From the NCBI RefSeq assembly GCF_008704555.1, contig NZ_CP023702.1:2294001-2358000 (forward strand): a stretch of 64,000 nt of DNA. Reading direction: 5' to 3'. Shown in pieces: positions 8,670-15,894 of this stretch. Under the pieces are notes generated by a model that ran no database searches, was not told the origin of the DNA, and was given only the letters and a program-made list of their open reading frames with translations. The position numbers and the translations under genes are program-made. Positions within the stretch are counted from its first letter, which is position 1, and each line of letters starts with the position of its first letter. Origin of the DNA: Streptomyces nitrosporeus (lineage in GTDB: Bacteria > Actinomycetota > Actinomycetes > Streptomycetales > Streptomycetaceae).

Positions 8670-9674
8670 ATGATCGAGCTGGACGGTCTCACCAAGCACT
8701 TCGGCCGCAAGGTCGCCGTCGATCACCTGTCCTTCCGGGTCAGACCGGGAATGGTGACGGGTTTTCTGGGCCCCAACGGCGCGGGCAAGTCCACCACCAT
8801 GCGGATGATGCTCGACCTCGACAACCCCACCAGCGGTTCGGTGCGCATCGACGGCCGGCACTACCACGAGCTCCAGGAGCCCCTCAAGCACATCGGGGCA
8901 CTGCTCGACGCGAAGGCGATGCACGGCGGGCGCAGCGCGTACAACAACCTGCTCTGCCTGGCCCGGAGCAACCGCATCCCGGCGAGCCGGGTCTCCCAGG
9001 TGCTCGACACGGTCGGTCTGAGCGCGGTGGCGAAGAAGAAGTCCAAGGGTTTCTCGCTCGGTATGGGGCAGCGGCTGGGAATCGCGGCGGCCCTGCTCGG
9101 TGATCCCGAGATCCTGATGTTCGACGAACCCGTCAATGGTCTGGACCCCGAGGGAATTCACTGGATCCGCAATCTGATGAAGTCGCTGGCTGCGGACGGC
9201 CGGACGATCTTCGTCTCTTCGCATCTGATGAGTGAAATGGCTCTGACCGCGGACCATTTGATCGTGATCGGCCAGGGGCGTCTGCTGGCCGACACCTCGA
9301 TGGCGGACTTCATTCACGAGAATTCCCGCAGTTATGTGCGGGTGCGTTCGCCGGAGCAGGAGCGGTTGCGTGACGCGCTGCACGGGGCGGGTGTGGTCGT
9401 GGTCGAGGCGGGCAACGGCTCCCTGGAGATCGACGGCGGGACGACGGAGCGGATCGGTGAGCTCGCCGCCGGCCAGGGGATCGTGCTGCACGAGCTGAGT
9501 GCCCAGCGGGCCTCGCTGGAGGACGCGTTCATGCAGATGACGGCCGGCTCGGTGGAGTACCACGCGCACTCCGACCGCGACGGCGCCGCGCCGCCTTCGG
9601 TGGGACCGCACTGGGGTGAGGCGTGGGACGGCCGGACGGGCTCCGGCTCACCCGACGACACGAAGGGCGTGTGA
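8670..9674 (+). CDS. ABC transporter ATP-binding protein (first copy)
   Basis: Nucleotide-binding subunit (334 aa) of an ABC exporter of the drug/antibiotic (CcmA/DrrA-like) class; substrate unknown. It has Walker A GPNGAGKST near residue 37, signature LGMGQRLGIA, Walker B ILMFDEPVNGLDP and the switch His in SSHLMSE. A ~100-residue C-terminal accessory domain ends in a hydrophilic tail. The start is ATG 8670, because TAGCGT 7 nt upstream suggests leaderless transcription; GTG 8661 is three codons earlier. The cognate permease starts 4 bp after the stop. A closely similar ATPase lies 1 kb downstream. Confidence 0.88.
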   Translation: MIELDGLTKHFGRKVAVDHLSFRVRPGMVTGFLGPNGAGKSTTMRMMLDLDNPTSGSVRIDGRHYHELQEPLKHIGALLDAKAMHGGRSAYNNLLCLARSNRIPASRVSQVLDTVGLSAVAKKKSKGFSLGMGQRLGIAAALLGDPEILMFDEPVNGLDPEGIHWIRNLMKSLAADGRTIFVSSHLMSEMALTADHLIVIGQGRLLADTSMADFIHENSRSYVRVRSPEQERLRDALHGAGVVVVEAGNGSLEIDGGTTERIGELAAGQGIVLHELSAQRASLEDAFMQMTAGSVEYHAHSDRDGAAPPSVGPHWGEAWDGRTGSGSPDDTKGV

Positions 9675-9678
9675 CCCG

Positions 9679-10458
9679 ATGGCTTCGCTACCCGCGGTCC
9701 TGAACTCCGAGTGGACCAAGATCCGTACGGTCTCCTCGACCACCTGGACCCTGATCTCCGCGTTCGTCGTCACGGTCGCCATGGGCGCGGCCCTCAGCGC
9801 TCTGCTGAACAGCCAGTTCGACGACCTCCCGGCGGCCGAGAAGGCCACCTTCGACCCCACCTTCGTGGGTTTCTCCGGGATGGTGCTGGGCCAGCTGGCC
9901 ATGGTCGTCTTCGGTGTCCTGGTGGTGGGCACGGAGTACAGCTCGGGCATGATCCGCACCTCGCTGGCGGCGGTGCCGCAGCGCGGTTCCTTCCTCTTCT
10001 GCAAGATCGCGGTGGCCGGGGTGCTGGCCCTCCTGGTCGGTCTGGCCACCAGCTTCGTGACGTTCTTCCTCAGCCAGGCGCTGCTCGGCGGGCACCGCAC
10101 GGACATCGGCGCCGAGAACGTCCTGCGCGCGGTCTTCGGCGGGGGCCTCTACATGGGGCTGATCGCGGTCTTCTCCATGGGCGTGGCCGCGATGCTGCGC
10201 AGTTCCATGCTGTCGCTGGGCATCCTGATGCCGTTCTTCTTCCTGGTCTCCCAGGTCCTGTCCGCCGTGCCGGGGGCCAGGAGCGTGGCCCGCTACTTCC
10301 CGGACCAGGCCGGCGCCAAGATCATGCAGGTGGTGCCGGACGCGATGAACACCGACCCGGCACCGTACGGCCCCTGGGGCGGGCTCGGCATCATGGTGCT
10401 CTGGGTGGTGGCCGCCCTGGCCGGCGGCTACCTGGTCCTGCGGAAGAGGGACGCGTGA
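9679..10458 (+). CDS. ABC-2 type permease (first copy)
   Basis: Membrane subunit (259 aa) partnering the ATPase encoded 4 bp upstream. The N-terminus carries the SEWTKIRTVSSTTW motif of Streptomyces ABC-2 permeases. About six hydrophobic segments follow: residues ~20-40, 60-85, 105-135, 145-175, 180-200 and 235-255. EYSSGMIRTSLAAVPQRG corresponds to the conserved cytoplasmic coupling segment of the family. ATG 9679 was chosen from the tight spacing to the preceding stop. Substrate not predictable. Confidence 0.85.
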   Translation: MASLPAVLNSEWTKIRTVSSTTWTLISAFVVTVAMGAALSALLNSQFDDLPAAEKATFDPTFVGFSGMVLGQLAMVVFGVLVVGTEYSSGMIRTSLAAVPQRGSFLFCKIAVAGVLALLVGLATSFVTFFLSQALLGGHRTDIGAENVLRAVFGGGLYMGLIAVFSMGVAAMLRSSMLSLGILMPFFFLVSQVLSAVPGARSVARYFPDQAGAKIMQVVPDAMNTDPAPYGPWGGLGIMVLWVVAALAGGYLVLRKRDA

Positions 10459-10650
10459 CGCCCGCCGGGTGACGCCGGCGGGCCCCCCTCCCGGGAGCCC
10501 GTCGGCGTCAGGGCGCGGGAGGAGCGGGGGCCGCCGTCCCGCCCGGCGCCTTCGCCGGAACCGTCGGGGGCTGGTTATCCTCCTAACTCTCAGGGGGGTG
10601 TGCGGCCCGGTGGCCGGCCCCGACGACAGGTACGTCGATGGGGCTGGAAA

Positions 10651-11796
10651 ATGATCGAGGCGGTCGGCCTGACCAAGCGCTACGGCGCCAAGACAGCCGT
10701 GCACAACCTTTCCTTCCAGGTGCGGCCGGGGGCGGTCACGGGTTTCCTCGGGCCCAACGGTTCGGGGAAGTCCACCACCATGCGCATGATGCTCGGCCTC
10801 GACCGGCCGACCGCCGGGCATGTGACCATCGGCGGCCACCCCTACCGCAGCCTGCCCAACGCGCCGCGGCAGGTGGGCGCGCTCCTCGACGCCAAGGCGG
10901 TGCACGGCGGGCGCAGCGCCCGTAACCATCTGCTGTCCCTGGCCCAGCTGGCCGGTATCCCGGCGGCCCGGGTGGACGAGGTGCTCGGGGTCGTGGGGCT
11001 CCAGGATGTGGCGCGGAGGCGGTCCAAGGGCTTCTCGCTCGGTATGGGGCAGCGGCTCGGGATCGCGGCGGCGCTGCTCGGCGACCCTCAGGTGCTCCTC
11101 TTCGACGAGCCGGTGAACGGCCTGGACCCGGAGGGCATCCTGTGGGTCCGCAACCTGATGAAGCAGCTGGCCTCCGAGGGGCGCACGGTCTTCGTCTCCA
11201 GCCATCTGATGAGTGAGATGGCCCTGACCGCGGACCATCTGATCGTGATCGGGCGTGGTCAGCTCCTGTCCGACATGAGCGTCACCGATTTCATCTCCGC
11301 CAACTCCGCGGATTTCGCCCGGGTCCGGGTGCCCGCGGACCCGCCCGAGCAGCGGGAGAAGCTGACGGCCGCGCTGACCGGGGCCGGCGGCCGGGTCATG
11401 CCCGAGGCCGACGGCGCCCTGCGGGTCACCGGGCTGGCTCTCCCCCGGATCAGCGAGCTGGCGCACGCCTCGGACGTGCGGCTGTGGGAGCTGTCCCCGC
11501 ACCGGGCTTCTCTGGAGGAGGCGTACATGCGGCTGACGCAGTCCGTGGTGGACTACCGTTCCACGGCGGACGCCAAGGAGGGCCTGCAGCCGCCACCGCC
11601 CCCGTACACCCTTCCGCCGGGTCCGGACGGCCAGGGGTGGCAGGGGCCGCCCGAGGTGCCGCAGCAGGGCTGGTACGCTCCGCCGCCGCCCCATCAGAAC
11701 CCGTACGCCACCCCTGCCCCGGCGGCACCGTCCGCCCCGGCTGTTCCGTCCGCCCCGGCGACGGCCGAGCACGAGACGAGCGAGGATCCCCGTTGA
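10651..11796 (+). CDS. ABC transporter ATP-binding protein (second copy)
   Basis: ATPase of 381 aa, strongly similar to the one encoded at 8670: FLGPNGSGKSTTMRMML, FSLGMGQRLGIAAALLGDP and DEPVNGLDPEGI are nearly shared. Walker A, signature, Walker B and H-loop (SSHLMSEMALTADHL) are all intact. It differs by a ~75-residue Pro/Ala/Gln-rich C-terminal tail (GWYAPPPPHQNPYATPAP region) absent from copy one and probably disordered. Start ATG 10651. Its last codons overlap the TTG start of the following permease, so translation is coupled. The two ATPase/permease pairs are evidently a tandem paralogous duplication. Confidence 0.88.
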   Translation: MIEAVGLTKRYGAKTAVHNLSFQVRPGAVTGFLGPNGSGKSTTMRMMLGLDRPTAGHVTIGGHPYRSLPNAPRQVGALLDAKAVHGGRSARNHLLSLAQLAGIPAARVDEVLGVVGLQDVARRRSKGFSLGMGQRLGIAAALLGDPQVLLFDEPVNGLDPEGILWVRNLMKQLASEGRTVFVSSHLMSEMALTADHLIVIGRGQLLSDMSVTDFISANSADFARVRVPADPPEQREKLTAALTGAGGRVMPEADGALRVTGLALPRISELAHASDVRLWELSPHRASLEEAYMRLTQSVVDYRSTADAKEGLQPPPPPYTLPPGPDGQGWQGPPEVPQQGWYAPPPPHQNPYATPAPAAPSAPAVPSAPATAEHETSEDPR

Positions 11797-12698
11797 ACGC
11801 ACCGGCGACCCCACCGCCCTTCCCGCACACGTCCCGGGCCCCGGCGGCCTCCGCGGGGGCGCCCGCCGGCCGGTGGCCCGCGCAGGACGGCCCGGGGGCG
11901 GGCCCGGGGACGTACGCCTCGCCGATCCCGGTGCGGACGCCGGGGTTCGGTGACGCCCTCGCCTCCGAGTGGACGAAGATCCGTTCCGTGCGTTCCACGG
12001 TGTGGACGCTCGGTGTGATGGTCGTGCTGCTGCTCGGGGTCGGGCTGCTCGCGGCCGTCGCCATGAACCTCTCGGACGCCGAGTTCGACGGCGAGCCGGT
12101 GCTGAGCCTCGGTTTCTTCGGGGTCCTGCTGGGCTCGATCTGCGTGATCACCCTCGGGGTGCTGACCATCACGTCGGAGTACGGCACGGGGATGATCCGT
12201 ACGACGCTGACGGCCTGCCCCAGCCGGGGGCGGATCCTGGCCGCGAAGTCGGTCGTCTTCTTCCTGCTCTCCTTCACCATCACCACGGTGACGACCGGCG
12301 TCGTGGGGGTGCTGCAGACGGTGATCCTGGACGGCGGGACGCCCACTGCCGGGGACTGGCTGCGCTCCACGGTGGGGGTGTCGGCCTACGTCGCGACGCT
12401 CGGGCTGCTGTCGCTGGCGCTCGGGGCGATCGTCCGGCACTCGGCCGGGGCGATCACCGTCATGATCGCGCTGGTCCTGCTGCCGCTGGTGCTGGCCATG
12501 TTCATGTTCACGCCGTCGCTCGCCGGTGTGCAGGAGGCGCTGTTCGAGTACTCGATCCCCAGCCAGATCGGCGCGCTGTACGAGGTGTCGGTGACCTCCT
12601 CGGGGCCGGCCGGCTGGGAACCCCTCCTCATCATCGCGGGCGTGACCGCGGTGGCGATGGCGGCGGCACACGTGCTCCAGGACCGGAGGGACGTCTGA
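11793..12698 (+). CDS. ABC-2 type permease (second copy)
   Basis: Permease of 301 aa, partner of the upstream ATPase. The TTG start at 11793 overlaps the ATPase stop by 3 nt and has GAGGA 6 nt upstream; this is the only start giving a sensible N-terminus. The first ~55 residues are Pro/Ala/Gly-rich and cytoplasmic. ASEWTKIRSVRSTVW then marks the family entry motif, followed by about six membrane segments and EYGTGMIRTTLTACPSRG as the coupling segment. Homologous to the permease at 9679 but more diverged than the ATPases. Confidence 0.85.
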   Translation: MNAPATPPPFPHTSRAPAASAGAPAGRWPAQDGPGAGPGTYASPIPVRTPGFGDALASEWTKIRSVRSTVWTLGVMVVLLLGVGLLAAVAMNLSDAEFDGEPVLSLGFFGVLLGSICVITLGVLTITSEYGTGMIRTTLTACPSRGRILAAKSVVFFLLSFTITTVTTGVVGVLQTVILDGGTPTAGDWLRSTVGVSAYVATLGLLSLALGAIVRHSAGAITVMIALVLLPLVLAMFMFTPSLAGVQEALFEYSIPSQIGALYEVSVTSSGPAGWEPLLIIAGVTAVAMAAAHVLQDRRDV

Positions 12699-12714
12699 CC
12701 CGGCGGGCGCCCGC

Positions 12715-13044
12715 TCAGTAACGCGGCGCGTTCCTGGACCGCTGCACCTTGGTGGTGCGGCGGTCCTTCGCGTTCCAGCAGGCCTTGTGCCAGTGCCTGC
12801 GGTCGTCGACCCCGCCGTACTCCGGCCAGGCCACCAGGTGCGGCACACCGGAGGGGATCTCCTGGTCGCAGCCGGGGCAGCGGTAGCGCTTGCCGACCGA
12901 GCTCGCGCCGCTCACCGGGCGCACCGACCACTCCTCGCCCTGCCAGCTCTCGGTGGCCCCGCCCGTGCCGTACCGGCCGGCCGCCTCGCCTGTGCTGCCG
13001 GTGGGACTCTCGCCGCCTCGGGGGCGGTTGCGGCGCGGGGACAC
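12715..13044 (-). CDS. small zinc-ribbon-like protein, unknown function
   Basis: A 109-aa protein I recognise only as a conserved Streptomyces hypothetical, often carrying an uninformative ATP/GTP-binding label. The N-terminus is basic (SPRRNRPRGGES). The C-terminal half contains YRCPGCDQEIPSGVPHLVAW, then HWHKACW, giving a CPxC...HxxxC set typical of a zinc ribbon. No P-loop is visible, so the label is unsupported. I chose GTG 13044 because GAGG sits 8 nt upstream; the frame is open further back but loses its codon bias. Convergent with the permease gene (16-bp gap). Confidence 0.7.
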   Translation of the reverse strand: MSPRRNRPRGGESPTGSTGEAAGRYGTGGATESWQGEEWSVRPVSGASSVGKRYRCPGCDQEIPSGVPHLVAWPEYGGVDDRRHWHKACWNAKDRRTTKVQRSRNAPRY

Positions 13045-13252
13045 GGAACACCTCACAGTCGGTACGACGGTTCCGTCCAGCGTAGAGGCATCGGCGTCCG
13101 CGCCGGTGCGGCGGTGGCGGGCGAGCCCCGGCGGGACGGGTGGGTTACCGGAAAATCGCAACAACTTCGCCGTGGGCCGTGCCCTTGGCACGTGTCAGAC
13201 GTTGTTGCCGGTGAGGGGGAGAACCGCGTCGGCCGCAAGGAGGTAACAGGCG

Positions 13253-14284
13253 ATGCGCGTGGGAACGTTCGTACTGGCAGCACAGTTCCCGGGTCAGGGA
13301 CAGGGCGAGGCCCTGCACCGGGCCGTCCGGTCCGCGGTGGTCGCGGACGAGTCCGGGCTCGACACGGTCTGGCTGGCCGAACATCATTTCGTACCGTACG
13401 GCGTGTGTCCGTCCGCGGTGACCCTGGCCGGGCTGCTGCTCGGCCGTACCCGCCGGATCCGGGTGGGGACGGCGGTGAGCGTGCTGCCGGCGCAGCATCC
13501 GGTGGTGCTCGGCGAGCAGGCGGCGCTGCTCCACCTGACCAGTGGCGGGCGCTTCACCCTGGGGGTGGGGCGCGGCGGCCCGTGGGTCGATCTGGAGGTG
13601 TTCGGCGGCGGCCTGGAGGCGTACGAGAAGGGCTTCCCCGAGTCGTTGGACCTGCTTCTCGACTGGCTGCGCGAGCCCCGGGTGGCGGGGCGCGGGGAGC
13701 GGTACGCCTTCCGGGAGGTGGCGGTGGTGCCCCGGGCCGACGAGCTGCTCGGGGACGGTCCGGACGGTCCGGAGGTGGTCGTCGCGTGCACCTCCCCGAA
13801 AAGCGTGAAACTCGCCGCTGAAAAGGGTTTGCCGATGCTCCTCGGGATGCACTGCGGCGACGAGGAGAAGGCCGGCATGGTCGCTCTGTGGCGTTCGGCG
13901 GCCCGGGAGGCGGGTCAGCCGGGGGACGTCGTGGAGGGGGCCGCGCATGTGTCGGCGGGGGTGGCCCAGGTCGCCGACCGCGCCGAGGACGCCGTGGAGA
14001 CGCTCGTGAAGGCCATGCCGGGCTGGCTGCGGCAGGGGCTGGACGCCCATGTGACGGTCGACGGCAGGCACCGTGTGATGCGGGACCCGGTCGCGTACAC
14101 GGAGTACCTCTGCGGTCTGCATCCGGTGGGGCCGCCCCGGCTGGCCGCGGACCGGCTGGCGGCGACGGCGGAACGGACGGGCATCACGCGCTTCGCGCTC
14201 ATGGTGGAGGGGTCGGGTGACCTCGCGGCGACGGAGGACAATGTGCGACGGCTGGGCACGGATGTGCTGCCGTTGCTGGAGTGA
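13253..14284 (+). CDS. LLM class flavin-dependent oxidoreductase
   Basis: Luciferase-like monooxygenase fold (343 aa), an FMN- or F420-dependent TIM-barrel enzyme. The N-terminal strand MRVGTFVLAAQFPGQGQG, the WLAEHHFVPYG motif near residue 43 and RIRVGTAVSVLPAQHPV are characteristic of bacterial-luciferase-related proteins. The ATG at 13253 has a near-perfect AAGGAGGTAA Shine-Dalgarno 6-7 nt upstream, predicting strong translation. It is monocistronic, convergent with the following gene and followed by a hairpin. Substrate unknown. Confidence 0.85.
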   Translation: MRVGTFVLAAQFPGQGQGEALHRAVRSAVVADESGLDTVWLAEHHFVPYGVCPSAVTLAGLLLGRTRRIRVGTAVSVLPAQHPVVLGEQAALLHLTSGGRFTLGVGRGGPWVDLEVFGGGLEAYEKGFPESLDLLLDWLREPRVAGRGERYAFREVAVVPRADELLGDGPDGPEVVVACTSPKSVKLAAEKGLPMLLGMHCGDEEKAGMVALWRSAAREAGQPGDVVEGAAHVSAGVAQVADRAEDAVETLVKAMPGWLRQGLDAHVTVDGRHRVMRDPVAYTEYLCGLHPVGPPRLAADRLAATAERTGITRFALMVEGSGDLAATEDNVRRLGTDVLPLLE

Positions 14285-14310
14285 TCCGTTCACGGGCGTG
14301 TTCCCGCCGG

Positions 14311-14336
14311 GGCCCGCCGGGACTTCCGGCGGGTCC
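14311..14336. terminator. hairpin between convergent genes
   Basis: GGCCCGCCGG (14311-14320) faces CCGGCGGGTCC (14326-14336) around a short ACTT loop. It can serve both the oxidoreductase gene and the convergent gene at 14409. Confidence 0.6.
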
Positions 14337-14408
14337 TGGTGCGGTGGTACGCGCTGCCGCTCCGGAGCCGGTTGCCCTTCTTGTGGCCCGGAGCGACAGC
14401 GGCGGCGT

Positions 14409-14801
14409 TCAGCAGTCCCGCAGTTCGGGCGACTGGTTGAGCAGCTGGCCGCGCACCGAGGTGAAGCGGGCCAGCCGGTCGTCGACCGAGGGGTCCAGCG
14501 GGAACACCGCGACGCGGTGGCAGTTCTGGAATGCCAGGCGCACCCCGAAGTGCCGCTGCAGAGCGCCGCGGATCGCGTCGCTCGCGAGCGCACGCAGCAG
14601 CTGACCACGTGCCTGCTCGTCCGGCGGCGGCGTCTGGTTGTCGGCGAACTCTCCGCCGTCCACCTTCAGCTGGGCCACCAGGGAGCTGATCATCTCCCAT
14701 GCGTAGGGCAGGGAGGTCCGGACGCAGTCGACGAAGTCGGCTTCGTCGACCTCGCCTCGCTCGGCCTGTTCCAACAGGGCCGGTGAGACGTCGAGCGACA
14801 T
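14409..14801 (-). CDS. SCO5389-family conserved protein
   Basis: A 130-aa soluble protein I recognise as the conserved Streptomyces family named after SCO5389; no biochemical function is known to me. The sequence is helical at the N-terminus (SPALLEQAERGEVDEADFVDCVRT), then an amphipathic segment around SLVAQLKVDGGEFADNQTPP and a C-terminal region ending QLLNQSPELRDC with a terminal Cys. No signal peptide or membrane segment. ATG 14801 has GAGAGGAG 5-6 nt upstream, fixing the start. Confidence 0.8.
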   Translation of the reverse strand: MSLDVSPALLEQAERGEVDEADFVDCVRTSLPYAWEMISSLVAQLKVDGGEFADNQTPPPDEQARGQLLRALASDAIRGALQRHFGVRLAFQNCHRVAVFPLDPSVDDRLARFTSVRGQLLNQSPELRDC

Positions 14802-15103
14802 GGGTTCTCCTCTCGCGGCCCCGACAGGTGGACGGGGCCTTACGGGCAGGGGAGGAGGCCGGCGACGCTGCGTACACGGGCGGCGACCTCCTGTCTTCCA
14901 CGGTACGGGCGCAGTCCGGGCCGCACCAGGAGAATGGGAACACAACCGGCCAATAACGAACGGTCGCAAAGGGGGGCAAAGGACTGCTCCATGATCCACC
15001 GCGGTGCCGCAGGGAGGCACGGAGCGGCCCTTCGCCGGTGGTGCGGCCGTCCGGGGCCGGGGAGGGGCGGAGGCGGGAATCGCGTGGAGCGCCGGTTGTC
15101 GAG

Positions 15104-15109
15104 TAGCGT
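15104..15109 (+). promoter_or_regulatory. -10 of a leaderless promoter (TAGCGT) for nucS
   Basis: TAGCGT is followed by 8 nt and the nucS ATG at 15118, with no RBS in between. Identical to the hexamer upstream of the ABC ATPase at 8670. Confidence 0.6.
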
Positions 15110-15117
15110 TGCCGACC

Positions 15118-15789
15118 ATGCGTCTCGTCATCGCCCGTTGCTCCGTCGACTACGCGGGCCGGCTCACCGCCCACCTGCCCTCCGCACCCCGTCTGATCCT
15201 GGTGAAGGCGGACGGCAGTGTCTCCATCCACGCCGACGACAGGGCGTACAAACCGCTCAACTGGATGTCTCCGCCGTGCACCTTGAAGGAGGGCGCCGAC
15301 GACAGCGAGGGCGTGTGGACGGTGGTGAACAAGGCGGGCGAAAAACTGATCATCACCATGGAGGAAATCCTCCATGACTCGTCCCATGAGCTGGGTGTGG
15401 ATCCAGGGCTCATCAAGGACGGTGTGGAAGCGCACCTGCAGGAACTGCTCGCCGACCGCATCGAGACGCTCGGCGAGGGCTACACCCTGATCCGCCGTGA
15501 GTACCCGACGGCGATCGGCCCGGTCGACATCCTGTGCCGGGACGCGGACGGGAAGACGGTGGCGGTGGAGCTGAAGCGGCGCGGTGACATCGACGGCGTG
15601 GAGCAGCTGACCCGCTATCTGGAACTGCTCAACCGCGATCCCCATCTGGCGCCGGTGCGGGGGGTCTTCGCGGCCCAGGAGATCAAGCCGCAGGCCCGTG
15701 TGCTGGCAACGGACCGAGGGATCGGCTGCCTGGTCCTGGACTACGACGCGATGCGGGGCATCGAGGACGACAAGCTGCGGCTGTTCTGA
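15118..15789 (+). CDS. nucS: mismatch endonuclease NucS/EndoMS
   Basis: Mismatch-specific double-strand endonuclease (223 aa), the core of the MutS/MutL-independent mismatch repair of Actinobacteria and many archaea; it acts with the beta clamp. An N-terminal beta-rich dimerisation/DNA-binding domain (residues 1-110) precedes a RecB-like nuclease domain with ...GPVDILCRD (catalytic Asp), [13 protein letters not shown] (the E-x-K motif) and QLTRYLELL. The product ends in KLRLF, resembling the C-terminal clamp-binding tail of the family. Length is normal. The start is ATG 15118, apparently leaderless. Confidence 0.95.
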   Translation: MRLVIARCSVDYAGRLTAHLPSAPRLILVKADGSVSIHADDRAYKPLNWMSPPCTLKEGADDSEGVWTVVNKAGEKLIITMEEILHDSSHELGVDPGLIKDGVEAHLQELLADRIETLGEGYTLIRREYPTAIGPVDILCRDADGKTVAVELKRRGDIDGVEQLTRYLELLNRDPHLAPVRGVFAAQEIKPQARVLATDRGIGCLVLDYDAMRGIEDDKLRLF

Positions 15790-15851
15790 CCCGCCGTGCC
15801 GGCCGCCCCGCGGGGAGGCCGGCGGGCCCCTCGTGCCCCTGGCCGTGCCGT

Positions 15852-15888
15852 GCGCCGGACGTACTCGGAAGGTGAGTACGTCCGGCGC
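15852..15888. terminator. perfect 15-bp hairpin between convergent genes
   Basis: GCGCCGGACGTACTC (15852-15866) and GAGTACGTCCGGCGC (15874-15888) are exact inverted repeats around a 7-nt loop. It lies just past the end of nucS (+) and the end of the P-loop gene (-). Confidence 0.8.
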
Positions 15889-15894
15889 GGTGCG

